From positions 274,548 through 338,547 of the forward strand of contig JAACJM010000082.1 in the NCBI GenBank assembly GCA_013368315.1: 64,000 bases of DNA, read 5' to 3'. Under the pieces are notes generated by a model that had not been told where the DNA came from, did not search any database, and saw only the letters and a program-made list of their open reading frames with translations. This DNA is from Tetrapyrgos nigripes. Taxonomy: Eukaryota > Basidiomycota > Agaricomycetes > Agaricales > Campanellaceae. Positions within the stretch are counted from its first letter, which is position 1. Each line of letters starts with the position of its first letter. This document shows positions 35,424 through 47,293 of the stretch, in pieces. The translations under genes and the position numbers were made by a program.

Positions 35424-36844
35424 AAGCGGGTGTTGGGGAATCTGGAAGTGGACGAGAGAGGACAGCGGGCTTGCTCGAGCCTTTTAATAGTCATCAAGAT
35501 GGTTCATCGCCACAAACACACAGCAGGATAACTCGGATAACCTGGGCATCAGTACCAAATATTTACCTTGCGTCGAGTAAATATATTCAGTGCACCTACA
35601 AGTCAAGGTTAAGAATTGAGAATTAGTGGCGCCTTACTCGCCATAAAACGCTACAAGAACTTGATGATGATCAGCGAATCCTTGAATGGGGCGTTCCGGT
35701 AGCCTCAAGGTAGTATGGCAACAGATGTATAGACCACGAGTACACAAAAAACAAGAGGCAGCAGTTAGAAGCCCTTTCCCTGTGAAGCTCTGGGTAAGTC
35801 AAAAAGAATGGAATTTTTGGTAATCCGAGCCCCCTGAAAGACATAATTGAGCGCCCCTTACAAAACTGTCATTCCAACGCCAGCACCCTGTGTAGCATTT
35901 TCGCTTGCAAAAAATTACAAAACTTCAGCGGAGGAGCTCTGTGGCGGATGCCTCCGGCATATGTTAAAAACTTGGCTTTCTACTCGGGGAGGCAGATCTC
36001 CAAGATCTCTTTCAAGTGATTTCGACACTCACAAAACACTCACAGGAATCTTGCCAGATTCATTCCCGCAACTTCTAGCACTCTTCGGCTTCGAAAGAGC
36101 ATACATGCCCACAGTAACTGAATGGAAATGAGTACCTCGTTCGACAGCTCAAGCCACGCATCGTAAGATAGGACGCAGATCTTCGGACCTGGCACTTGAA
36201 GAGTCAGTCATGTTACTGTAGTGGAGTGGTCCATTCTTCCTCAGATCTGATTGCATAGAAAAACGAGCTGATCCACATTGAGGGCATGCAGCTACTTAGA
36301 AGCGAGTGACGCTGAAGTGACGAGACAACTTAAGGGTAGGCATCGGATGACTAAGTCCGATATGTCTCCGAATTGAACATTCAGACGTCTGTTATTTTTG
36401 AATGTCGCATACAATCTGGCGTCTGCCAGTGCGGCACTGCGAGATTGTTGATCAAGGGGAAATTATTTTTGAGCAGAATATGTATGCATGCACGCAGATT
36501 CAGTGTAGGGGATACTCAGATAGGTATTGATCAGTCTGCGAAAGATGGGGGTTTGAACTGCGTTTTCACCGGCGTGGAGCTGAGAGGGTAAGGAAACAGC
36601 AAAGCCTCAGCTCAGGGGCGTAGACATTAGTTCCAGTTCAGCTGCCTATATTACGAGGTGACACTTAGGGGGTGGCACGTGGGAATACAATGCTGAAGAA
36701 TAAAAAAGTGACGTATTTTTATGTCGCTTGTTGTTCTTGAACCACGACGACTCTACCCACCTATTCCCCCCTCCGTCAACTTTACAGGTACCTTGCACCA
36801 CAAGCACAATTTAACGACGACAGTAACGAGAGAATTTGAAGAGA
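35424..36844. other. Intergenic region, no convincing gene
   Basis: A 94-aa plus-strand ORF (35847-36131) and a few shorter ones are present, but none shows a domain or splice-supported extension. The region holds the divergent promoters of the P450 (-) and the first PalI gene (+). A CACGTG E-box occurs near 36675. Confidence 0.4.
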
Positions 36845-38049
36845 ATGAGCCGGGTCTTCTGTATTCCAGGAATCCTCTTTCTGCTGTGTGCTTTCGTGCT
36901 CAGCTTCCTAGTTTCTATCTCTCTTCCGTTCCTACCCGCATTGGATATTGCTAGGGTTCATTTCAGAGACGGAAACGCGCTTGTGGATGGACGTACGGTC
37001 ACCGAGACAAGAGTACGTTTCACGTCTAAAATTTTCTCTGCTTTTCTTCGCGGTACTGACCTGCACGTAGTTCGGTATCTGGGCCCCATGCTCTTACGAG
37101 ACCGACGGATCACGCATTTGTGAAGGCAGCGGACACGGATATCATGTTTCAATCAGTAATACTGATAAGGACTCTTCCACCAACATCGGTTCAGGTTGGA
37201 CGAGAGGCTTAGCTGTACATCCTGTTGGTGAGTATCTTAGTATATTCCGTATACAACTCAACTCAACCTGCCCCACACAGCGACTGCCGTAACATTCATC
37301 GCTTTCCTGCTGTCCTTCTCGACCCACGTCTCCGTGACTCTCATATCCTCCCTCGTCTCCTTTCTGGCCGCCTTACTCACTTTCATTGCGTTCATTATCG
37401 ACATCGCGTTATTTGCTTTCGTTCACCACGAGGCTGGAAACGTAAATGACGTAGGTGCAAATGTAAATACCGCCCCTGGTACGTAACTTAACTTAATAAC
37501 CGAACTTTTTCGAAAAAAAAAAACGTGTTTCATTACTGACTGGTTCTCATCCCTCTTTTCTCTCCTTTCCCTTCCTATCCTCGATTCATGTTGCGCGAAA
37601 ATCGACGCGTTTGCAATATCGACACGTTTTGAATCCCCCAAAACTGACGTCCATCCTGCGTCCATCGAAACGCGACTGATGCGCCTTTGTTTTTACCCCT
37701 AATATCGTGATCAACTCGTCATCGTCTCACAACCCTGTCATTCTTCATATCCGCTCTATCAAAATTACGACCCATACGCCTTTCATCTCATTTTATTGCA
37801 TCAACGACCAACCCGCATGCATTCCATGTCGCCCTTGTATTCATATATTATACGCCTACACGTCCACACGCGTCCTTATCTCAATCGTCTCCAGGCTTCT
37901 GGCTCACATTCGTCTCGCTCATTCTGACCCTACTTGCAGGGTGTACGGTCTGTTTCGGAAGGAGAAGAGATAGGATGGCGGGTGCGACTGCGCCGGATTA
38001 TCCCGTCACGGAGAAGAGAGGAATTTTCTCGAGATTTAGGAGGAATTAG
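36845..38049 (+). CDS. PalI/SUR7-family tetraspan membrane protein, paralogue 1 (225 aa)
   Basis: Exons 36845-37012, 37071-37227, 37281-37478 and 37895-38049 total 678 nt with matching phases. The first helix (FCIPGILFLLCAFVLSFLVS) is followed by an extracellular loop containing FGIWAPCSYE, the W-x-x-C-type signature of the SUR7/PalI group. Then come AFLLSFSTHVSVTLISSLVS, the helix TFIAFIIDIALFAFV, and a fourth helix FWLTFVSLILTLLAGCTVCF with a short basic tail. Fungal PalI/Rim9 proteins take part in plasma-membrane pH sensing. Intron 3 is 416 nt, unusually long for this genome. Its paralogue 2 is at 45990-47048. Confidence 0.85.
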
Positions 38050-38702
38050 GCATTGTTTACTCAGGTGATGGGATGAGGAGGATGTGGAGCAATGGGTGAA
38101 TGAGGCACGATCTACTGAGACAGTGGCGCGTACGGGCGTGCATATACCTAAATCATGACGATTTGTTATGGGACAAGATCGTCTTTTCTCGATTCCGGGT
38201 TCAACTTCACCCTAGATATACGCATTATACCTTGCTTTTTGTTCCTGAACGTTCTGAACGATTTTGTTACGACTACGTTTCGAGTGTCTTTTCTTCGTGT
38301 ATAATGTCACTCTTCCGCCGACCCATGAATTCAATTCGTTGGAGACGCTAAATAACTGTTATGAGTACAGTGAACACAAGCCGAGGACTAGGACTCCTTC
38401 CTTTCTTTCCTCCTCAACCATCACTTCGCTTGCTGCTCCTTTTCCCCCTTCCCTCCCCAGCTATGCCACCATCGTCACGACCAGTGCATACCATCAAAGC
38501 CCAGAGGAAAGCAACTCACATCGTTGACCTGACTATTCTCCCTATGATGACGAAGTTCTGTCTCTTATAGTTTCTGGCGAGCATTGAGCATGGCTTGCTC
38601 GTACTACGCATCTGAGTATTGCACTGTCCTCATTATAACCGAAAATACACTGTCCTATTAGTAGATGGGTATATCCTTTCCTCTACGAATTGCGCATCCC
38701 AT
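38050..38702. other. Intergenic, convergent 3' regions
   Basis: This lies between the PalI gene (+) and the zinc-cluster-like gene (-). Only short ORFs without domain features are present; the region presumably contains both polyadenylation regions. Confidence 0.4.
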
Positions 38703-39820
38703 TTACAAGTTCCTTTCGATGGCCACAAGTTTCCGGTCAAATTCTCGGACAAGTCCCCTCATCTCCTTTACCTCATTCAAAATGAACTTCTTAGTTAAGT
38801 CTTCCTCATTCTGGTGCTCCTCTTCACCCTCACTGTCCTCGACAACTTCAATTTCGTCCTCCGTCTTCGAATTCCCGGGGCCGCTCTCCACCACCCTGTC
38901 CAATTTTCCTTCCACCCTCGGCCGCTTGCCAATCATGGGACCATTGAAGCTGCATCGCTTTTTCATTTTGTTGCACCGGACACAGCTTACAGAGTTCGGT
39001 TTGATTGGGGGTAGACAGTCTTCGCCGTCATCCTCGCAACGCTGGCACTAAATCACGCAGAGCCACAGAGGTTTTCAGATTTCAAGGAAGTGTCTCAGGA
39101 GTCACGATGAACACTCACCGGTGACGATGCCTTGCGCTTGCTTGAACTGGCCTGGGGAGTAGCCAACTGGTCGACTTCCTCGTCCGATTCATCCGAATTT
39201 TGATCATTCCACCGGTCGTTATTAACTCCCGCAGCCTCTACTTTGCGCCGCTCTCCTTTTCTAGCCGCTCGTTCATTCCTTTCCCTTTCCTCCCTCCGTT
39301 TACGTTCCTTTTCTTCCATCTCCCTCCTCTCAGCACAAACCCTTGCGCTCGTCTCCTGAGAATACTTCTCTTTAGCACTCCTCCAGGCCGTATACTTTTC
39401 ATCCGCTTCAATCCACGCTTTATATTGCTCCTCGTATTCCTTTTCCTCTGTTCAGGCAGGCAGTTCATGGGTCAGCATCCGCAAGTGTAATCCGATATGA
39501 AAAGTTGAAAATGGAAGCGGATCCGACGAGAGGTCCGACGAGGTGGTGAGAGAAGGAGCAAGAAACCACCCAAAAGCATATAAAAGACTAGAAACTCCTT
39601 ACTTACGCCTTTGCCAGTTCTGCTTTGCATGCTCGCGGAGCCTTCTTTTGTGCGGACTCTTTCCTAAGGGCGGGATGACCGGATGTTCTGGTTGGGTAGG
39701 CTCAGGGCCAGGTTTGGGAGGTTCTGGATGGTTAGAAAGCCAGTTGGCTACCCCGATAATGACAGCGGAGTCCAGGTAGGGCTGAGAGTCGGGTTGAGGA
39801 TGAGGCTGAGACAGTACCAT
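38703..39820 (-). CDS. Zinc-cluster-like, charged coiled-coil protein (295 aa)
   Basis: Three exons (39820-39607, 39447-39119, 39047-38703) total 888 nt with matching phases. The N-terminus is proline-rich (HPEPPKPGPEP). The middle is a long charged helix (EEKEYEEQYKAWIEADEKY, then EERERNERAARKGERRK). An acidic stretch follows, then CQRCEDDGEDC...SCVRCNKMKKRC, a C-x2-C-x6-C...C-x2-C-x6-C layout reminiscent of fungal Zn2-Cys6 clusters. The C-terminus is a second helix. It may bind zinc and nucleic acid; this combination occurs in many mushroom proteins of unknown role. The start (MVLSQPHPQP) lies 60-100 bp downstream of a truncated PalI copy. Confidence 0.65.
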
Positions 39821-39899
39821 AACGCTGATTCGGTCCAGGTTCTGAGCGTTTGACGAAGAAGCTTCTTTTTCAACTTCGCACGACGCGGTGCGCGGCGGG

Positions 39900-40330
39900 C
39901 CTTGGGCGCCTGATCGGCGGCTGATGGGATTTTTGTCGATAAAGAATTCTAACAGCGCGAGGAAGGACGCGAGAAAGGAGACGAGCGAGGACACGAGCGT
40001 GACCGCAATGTGAGAGAAGGATAGTAGGAAGGCGATGAAGGTCATGCCGGTTGCTGTAGGATGTGGGGTCAACGTGAGTGAATATTAGATCTCAAAAAGC
40101 ACAAAGGGCGGAAATGAAACGAAAACGCAAGAGGGAATCACCGCCAAAAGCATTTGGCGTTAAGTGGAAATTTAGGGTGGAAAATGAAAGGAAAGTACTC
40201 CTAGAACGCCATAGACAAAGACACTCACCTACAGGATGAACCGCCAACCCTCTCGTCCAACTCGTGTTATCATTCTCCGCATTCCCCCACTCCTAAGTTG
40301 CCTGGTCGACTTCCTCCGGCTTCCGTATCT
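39900..40330 (-). pseudogene. PalI/SUR7 gene fragment (paralogue 3)
   Basis: The minus strand carries TSWTRGLAVHPV, an intron with the same donor position, then ATGMTFIAFLLSF, VTLVSSLVSFLASFLA and FFIDK, closely matching paralogue 2. The first exon, with helix 1, and the last exon, with helix 4, are absent. The sequence runs directly into the promoter region of the zinc-cluster-like gene. It is a truncated relic. Confidence 0.75.
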
Positions 40331-40589
40331 GCCCTTGAGGTCATTGAGTCATGTCAGTGAATGCTGATGCGAGTGGGATTGAGAGTCCGAGGAAAAAATC
40401 GTGGTGTAACTATGCCAGTGTGGGCCACTGTATACAGTGGCAAGTACGAGTCCTCTTTCTTGTCCAGCAATTTACCCCATCCTTCAGTCTCGCAAAGCGT
40501 TTGTCGGTTGGACAAGTGCAGTGCTGAGGGCGCGCAAATTCGCGACGGCTAAACTGGGGTTGGAGGGTTTTGTCGGATTCGGGCCTTCG

Positions 40590-41370
40590 GCGAGTTGACT
40601 ATCGGCACCCTGGAGTCCTGGACCGCACCATGCACCGTCCCCACCGTCCTCAATTGGCCGAGAGAGGAGACACAGGAGAGCTCTCCGCAAAGTGAGGGTC
40701 ACGGCGACTCGACTCTTCACTTTAGATATCACTGCTCCAGGTTTGGTTTCGATGGCACCGGGGAAGGGAGTGAGGACGATGGAGCCGGTTTCGGTTTGCC
40801 CGTGAGGGTGTTACGAGTGGGGATGGAGTGTGAGGATGTTAGAGTGTTATGGGGTGTAGGTTTGATAGGTGAGCAATAGGGAAGGTGCGTAGGGAGAGAT
40901 TTACAAGCTTCTGGGTTGATGTGTTCGCCGGCGGAACTGAGGACACGTAACGAAGAGAGCTTGAACCCAGTGTAGTCCTGCACAACCACAAAAACAAGGT
41001 GGAAAAAAGGAGAAACAGAGAGAGAGAAACAGAGCGGGGGAAAATGAATGAGAAACGGTAACGATCAACAACTGAGATCTATCAAATGCGAAAAGAGGAC
41101 TCACCCAACCTCCTCAACAACCTAATCGCCGTCGGTAGAAGTGAGTCAACGACGGTGGGGGGTAGCACCTAGTGCCAGGGGAACGTAGATGATGTAACTA
41201 TTAAGCAAAGAGGGAGTGTAGGAAATCATAACTGGAAAAGGCAAGAAAAGAAAAGAATGGAGAGGGAAGAAGGAAGGAAGAGAGGAAGGCGTATTGGTTA
41301 TCATACGCCCTGAAAACTTGATGTGTTGGCAACATGACACGAGGAAGGTAGACGTACCCAAGGCTTATCC
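40590..41370 (-). pseudogene. Acetyl-CoA synthetase-like gene relic
   Basis: Several minus-strand pieces match the acetyl-CoA synthetase order: SYIIYVPLALGATP, TAIRLLRRLG, LSSLRVLSSAGEHINPEA (usually RVLGSVGEPINPEAW) and QTETGSIVLTPFPGAIETKP, the adenylate-binding WWQTETG region. They lie in different frames with degenerate introns between. The N-terminal half, the TSGTTG P-loop and the C-terminal lysine domain are not seen. Another exon-like piece (DVDRKVQRTWNMLKQDKPW) near 41350-41420 may or may not belong. Confidence 0.65.
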
Positions 41371-41599
41371 TGTTTCAGCATATTCCATGTTCGTTGCACC
41401 TTGCGGTCGACGTCTGTATTAGGGAAGTTTGAGACGGGTATTTGGAGGGAAGCTGCAGAGCCGGGAAATTCACAGCGAAGAGGAAGGAGGGCAGGTCGGT
41501 TGCTGTTCGTCTACATGAGATCGGAGTTTGAAAGAAAAGGTCGCTCTTGCCTTGGCAAGTAGTTTTCCGCGACTGGCCCCTATCCACGAATTCACTTGT

Positions 41600-42300
41600 G
41601 TATCTACTATCGACCTCTGATTCAAGTAGTAATATTCACCACCGCTTAAACTCTGTTCTAAGTAATTTGTCTGGATGAGACAATCGGCGGTTCAGTCTAT
41701 GTATATCCCATGTCATAATGAGCCTAATGTGAGTACGTAGATGATGACCCCATGATAGTATCTTCGTCATCCTGACATGGTATGATCAGATCCTCGAATT
41801 ATGATAACAATGGTAAGTAAGGAATAGCAAGGGGTTGGCGGAGAGGCGGGAACGAGTACGGGTACGGGAGACGTTGACCAAACCCGTACCAAACACGCCT
41901 CCCGTCAGGCGGGTATAGGAAAAATTTGTAGGTCGATATATTGATTTTCGACCTCAGAATACGCAAAGAATCGTTAAAATTGGTCAGTAATGGCTTGTTT
42001 CCAGTAAAAACTGCAGAAGGACTATTTTACCTCCCAATTTCGGTAAGAAGTAAAATATAGACAGGAAATCCCATACCCAACGGGAGATGAGCTCTTCCTC
42101 CGTACCCCGTACGATTTTCCCTTCCAGTGGGCGGGGATCGGGCGGGGTCAGGCAGCTTTAGTGATGTCAGACTTGACCGCTCGTATGTGGAACAAATTGG
42201 AAGCGACCAGGATGATGACCTTCAGTGGCGGTAACAGCCTGAGGAACTGCATGTAGGTTTCTCTTTCTTCCTGCAGCAAAAGTACAATCATTCATACCAT
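41600..42300. other. Gene-free stretch with a possible MITE
   Basis: No coding sequence is recognised. Between about 41845 and 42150, GC-rich ends (gcgggaacgagtacgggtac and cgtaccccgtacgatttt, then gggcggggatcgggcggg) bracket an AT-rich core. This resembles the organisation of the hAT MITEs at 0.1 and 12 kb, but I cannot define matching termini or a target duplication. Confidence 0.35.
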
Positions 42301-42570
42301 TTGCAGTGGTTTCAAATTCTCTTAATTAGACATGAGTGAGTAGAGCTCCTTAAACGTCGAGCGAACTGTCTACTTACAGTTAATCCCAGAAGCAAAACTA
42401 GCTATGTTGGTCTCGAAGTTCAGATTCTCGCTATCGGAGAAGGAGGTTCAATGTGGAGATGAATTTGATTTCAGCACCAATTGTCAAAGGAAGCAAGAAA
42501 CATCAGATGCTTTTAATTGTCACTCCTTTGGAGTAAGGAGTTGGGGGGTTGTACGCCATGGATGGCAAAG
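42300..42570 (+). pseudogene. P450 C-terminal fragment, duplicate of 45.4-45.67 kb
   Basis: This 270-bp block matches 45395-45670 almost base for base, including the haem-loop piece GFKFS, its intron, and the C-terminal exon (AMLVSKFRFSLSEKEVQ, then SAPIVKGSKKHQM in the proper frame). It stands alone about 3 kb upstream of the parent gene relic, so it is a duplicated fragment. Confidence 0.75.
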
Positions 42571-43600
42571 TTGTAGCGATCGACTTACATCCCTTACATT
42601 TGCATTGGATCCTTACATTGCATTCTCTTACATTCTACTAGTATTTCAGTCTCTCGTTACTTCCGAATTTTCCAACATTCTTATGCTCCGTACTTACAGT
42701 AAGTACTTATACTTTGTATTGATTTGTAGTTCAGTAGCCGAATCAACTCCAATCCTTACTGCTCATACTCTGGCTACTCTCTCGCGAAGGTTCATGCCTA
42801 AGGCGCCTGGCTATATTCCCTTTCTCTTAGCCTGTTCCCTTACAGAAGTACGAAACGTTGATAAGTTGCCCACGATGTAAGTACGTACCTACGAAATAGT
42901 CCGAAGTCGTACACTGAAGCTTGGGGAAAGATGCATCGCTTGTAAGAGAGCCCGTATACTTAGTCTTCGAGGGTATCCAGTAATCAGTTTGCTTTCAGTC
43001 TTCCTATTACGTTACAATCATTCCTAGCGCCAAGACGGGGTCTGCGGAATTGATTGAATTAACCAATATCACTACCAGAAAAGACTTGTTAGGTCATGCT
43101 CTCCCAACAGACTGACACCCACCCCGTTGTGTACTGGAGGACATGATAGATTAAAACGTCAATACTTACAAGTTACTCGTGGTCGCACTCGCCAGGAATG
43201 GTACTGCTACCACATCCACATCGTGCCCTCCAACCCACCTTTGCGCGTGAGGTATGGCCTAGCGATGATATGCCGTCGTAGTATTACCCGAGACTGGCAA
43301 TCAGGCTGAGAGAGGAAGCGTTAGAAAGAGATTGCGTGCTGCGTAGTGTATGTGATCATAAGTAGCATGCTGGGTATTGGAGGAATCTGGTGGTATCAAT
43401 TTGAGGGCATTAACTCGGGGCTACGGGGTTGTCAACATCCTGTGGCGAGGACCGCCGGGAACGGAGTTCTGACTTCAGTGCTCAAGAGAACCGCAAAAGA
43501 GATTCAGACTTTACTGCTCGTAGAACAAAGAGTATAAAAACCTTATCATCGCTGCTCAACTTCGTCTGTCGTTTCTCCTTTCTTGCATTGACTCAAGAAC
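42571..43600. other. Spacer between P450 fragments, no gene recognised
   Basis: Short ORFs only. A segment near 42840-42940 (cgaaacgttgataagttgc...cgatgtaagtacgta, then cgtacactgaagcttgggga) recurs near 45665-45820, so the duplication that produced the 42.3-kb P450 fragment extends beyond the coding part, with insertions between. Nothing else is recognised. Confidence 0.45.
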
Positions 43601-43639
43601 TGCCGTGATGAGTGGGAGTTCCCTAGTCCTCCAACTTTT

Positions 43640-45655
43640 GCCCTAGCAATTTTCGTTAAACTCTTTTGGAACCGTGCTACCAGCCGAAGCCGGTCCCTAG
43701 CTAACATTTCTAGTCCAAAATTCAAATCTTGGTGGCTAGGAAACCTTGCAGATGCTATTAATCCAGATGCTTGGGATTTCCATGAGATGCTTCGTCAAAA
43801 GTGTGAGTCGTTTTCAAGCCAGCTATCTCACTATTGCTGCTGACTTTCTGGTAGATGGGCCAGTGGCTACATTAAATGGCTTCATGAGGGTAAGTTCTTC
43901 AGCATATGCAGCGGCGTCATTGTTTCACTCCTTAGTACGTATTTAGGAAAAGCAACTCATAGTGTACGATCCAAAGGCACTTTACTCGATTCTTATAAAG
44001 GTCGGTACGATACTACTTACGAGAATTAGGCCTAAATCAGTTCTAGGATCAAGCAAACTTTGATCGATCAGATCTCCAGTATGTATTCTAGATTTTTTCT
44101 TGAAGGCAATTATTCACTTTCGATACAGTATTACATCGCTTATATTCGGAAAGGGGTTAGTAGGAGTAGGAGGTAAATTCTGAATGCACTGATGTCTACT
44201 GTACATTGCTGACTGGTATTACAGGTGGCGCTCATACACGGCAGCGCAGAGCCTTAAATCCTGCTTTTACAGTTACCCATATCAGAGAGATGCGTAAGGG
44301 TCACATTCGATTTACTTTGTTTCTTGATTAATGCTCGTTCACAGTCCCTATCTTCTATGAGATAATCCACAAAGTAAATCTCACCTTCACTTCATGTAGA
44401 CCTATACTGATCTTAAGCGTCATCAAGCTCGAGGATGGTCTGGCTTCCAAATTTGAAAGCGACCCAGGACCAAAAGAAGTAAGTCCTCTGTTAGCTGGTA
44501 AGATTCATACACGCTAATGACGGTATGATCGTTGATTCTTAATCATTCTAATGACAGATAGAAATGTTGTCCTGGACTTCTCGAACCGCTCTCGAGCTCA
44601 TTGGCCAGGGAGGTTTAGGCTATTCCTTCGACTCACTGGAAAGCGAGGAAGCTACCCACCCATACACCAAAATTCTTAAAGATATGAAGTGCGTCAGCTT
44701 TCAGATTTACATTAAGCAATATATTCACTATTAAACACGTATTTCAGTGACGCGGAGGGCAGTGTCTTTGCGGCCTTGATGTTTCTTCTGCCGCCGATGA
44801 AGATCAGGAGTACTAGTGTCCGAAGATGGCTTCTCGATAGGCTTCCTTGGACTCCAGCTCTTAGACTTCGTGATATGGCAGACTATATGTGGTCTCTGTC
44901 GGAGGAGATATATGCAGAGAAGCAACGCGCCATTGAGGAAGGCGATGAGTCTGTAGCAAGAAGGACTGGAAACGGAAAAGATCTTATCAGTATTTTGAGT
45001 AAGCTAGCATTGCTTGAATGATATCTTCCAGCACGATCGTCGGACTGACATCTTCGCAGTGAAGTTAAATTTAAGAGCAGATGAAGATGCGAAGATGAGC
45101 AAGGAGGAGGTGCTAGGACAGATGTCGTGAGTACAGATCGATAACTTGTTTCTATCTCGTTCAATGACCATCATAGGTACCAGAACTTTTATATTTTCTG
45201 CACAAGAGACAACCTCGGTAAGACCTTCGAGTTCCTCGTGAGGTATTGTTATTCAGAGGTGTATATCATTGTATCACTCGTATCCTTCAGCTTCTCTCCA
45301 ACCATCCTGATGCTCAAGAAAGGCTGCGTCAGGAAATATTCGAAGCTCAGGAATTGGAAGACAAAGATTTATCTTATGATAAGCTCCTATCTCTTCCATT
45401 GCAGTGGTTTCAAATTCTCTCAATTAGAAATGAGTGAGTAGAGTTCCTTAAACATAGAGCTCACTGTCTACTTACAGTTAATTCCAGAAGCAGTGCTGGC
45501 TATGCTGATCTCGAAGTTCAGATTCCCGCCATCGGAGAAGGAGGTTCAATGGGAGATAAATTTGATTTCAGCACCAATTGTCAGAGGAAGCAAGAAACAT
45601 CAGATGCCTTTAATTGTCACTCCTTTGGAGTAAGGAATTGGTGGGTTGTACGCCA
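43640..45655 (+). pseudogene. Cytochrome P450 with internal deletion
   Basis: Plus-strand exons give a second P450: a signal-less start FVKLFWNRATSRSRS, then WLGNLADAINPDAWDFHEML, VATLNGFMR, GGAHTRQRRALNPAFT, the B-F region DGLASKFESDPGPKE, and the I-helix FSAQETTS followed by LLSNHPDAQERLRQEI. After SYDKLLSLP the sequence jumps to the haem loop CSGFKFSQLEM. The K-helix ExxR, PERF and FGxGxR segments are missing. The final exon (MLISKFRFPPSEKEVQ, then SAPIVRGSKKHQMPL) is present. The enzyme cannot be functional. The order matches CYP5150/CYP512-like mushroom families only in general form. Confidence 0.8.
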
Positions 45656-45989
45656 TAGATGGCAAAGTACGAAACATTGATAAGTTGCACGCGATGCAAG
45701 TACGTATGTATGGCAATAAGTATGTAGTTCCGTAGTAAAATTTCGGTGCGGCGTATAAAGGATTAATAACTACAAAGTACCTCCGAAACCGTCCGAGGTC
45801 GTACAGTGAAGCTTGGGAAATGAGGTATCGTGTGTAAATTCAGGTCCGTAAGTGTATATTTTCGAAACGGAAAAAAAAGAAAAGCTTCTTCAAGAATCGA
45901 GACGTCAGGTTGTAAAGACTAGAGGGGGCTTTGAGGATTCTACTCAGCGATAGCACGTTAGCGAGTGCGACCAAGTACCTGATCAAGGC

Positions 45990-47048
45990 CTAAGACCTGA
46001 ACCTTGCAAAACTAAACAAATTCCCAAGTCTCCCAAACCTGCCTCTCGGTTTTTCCGAGTCCTCCGAATTAACATCCGGAACGACAGCATCAGATCCTCT
46101 TGCCCGCCGTCTACCGAAGCAGACGGTACATCCAGCGAGGAGGGTGAGTAGGAAGGCAATGAGGGTGAGCCAGAAACCTGTCAATACCTATTCAGTACTG
46201 GTCCAAAACAGATAAATCGAGGTGAAAAGGAAGTAGCTCTCGAATCAGAATACTTACCAGGCCCAGTCTCTGCTTTCCCGCCGATATCCATAACATCCGG
46301 AACGGTCTTCTTCAAGTATGCGAAAAGAGCGATGTCGATGAAAAAAGCCAGGAGAGTGAGGAAGGACGCGAGGAAGGAGACGAGAGAGGATACCAGGGTG
46401 ACCGTGATGTGCGAGGAGAAGGATAGAAGGAAAGCAATAAACGTCATGCCCGTTGCTGTAGTATGTGGGGTCAACATGAGTGAAAAAGGCAAAGGCGGGA
46501 ACCACAACAAGCGGAAAACGGAAAACGAAGGGGAAGTAGCTACTACGATAGTACAGACAAATGAAGACCAAAGGAAGAGAAAACTCACCGACAGGATGAA
46601 CCGCCAACCCTCTCGTCCAACTCGCTCCGATGATTTTAACGGAATTGTGCTCCGAATTGGTGATGTTGACACTGTATCCATGACCTGTGGCCTCACATAT
46701 ACGAGCACCGTTAGGTTCATAGGAGCAGGGAGCCCAGATACCGAACTACGTGGATATCGAGTACAACAAACAGAACGGAGACGGAAAGACAAAACGACAC
46801 AGAGCGAGATAGGCAAAGGGTCAGAAATTGAAAGCAGGAAGGCGGAAAACCTAGATGCTACTCACCCTTGTCTCGTTAACGGCATTTCCATCTACCACCG
46901 CCTCCACCATCGTATGATTTTGTGTGTGGAAATGAATTCGGGCTATATCCAGAGTGTTGAGATAGGGAAGAGATACGGAGACGAGGAAGTTGAGAGCAAA
47001 GGCGATGAAGAGGAGGAGGATCCCAGGGATGCAGAACGTTCGATTCAT
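45990..47048 (-). CDS. PalI/SUR7-family tetraspan membrane protein, paralogue 2 (241 aa)
   Basis: Exons 47048-46866, 46745-46589, 46455-46258 and 46177-45990 total 726 nt with matching phases. Exons 2 and 3 are exactly as long as in paralogue 1. It starts MNRTFCIPGILLLFIAFALN and has FGIWAPCSYEPNGARIC, SWTRGLAVHPV, AFLLSFSSHITVTLVSS and FWLTLIAFLLTLLAGC. The cytoplasmic tail is basic and Ser/Phe-rich (FGRLGNLFSFARFRS). All introns are short, so it looks intact. It is probably a plasma-membrane protein of the pH-response/eisosome-like group. The third-copy fragment at 40 kb is closer to this gene than to paralogue 1. Confidence 0.85.
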
Positions 47049-47293
47049 CTCGAGCCTCTACTAAGAGTCTCACTCTTTGCAGTCGTCGTTAGAGAGAGTT
47101 GAGTAGTGCAGTGAAAATTGAGTGAGTATAGGCTGCAGAGAGTAGTACTGGGATGATGGTAGCAATGGTAGTAGTTTGGGTTAAAGGAGTAATTGCGTGT
47201 TGAAGTCGGCGAGATAAAACGACGAATTTTACTTCCGGCATGATCAACAAATGATCAAACCCCCTGAAGCGCGTAGGCTGACGAGACACATCA

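Noticed and set aside
35847..36131. 94-aa plus-strand ORF as a gene
   Set aside because: No domain, no splice-supported extension and no repeat conservation; could be chance in this AT/GC-balanced intergenic region.
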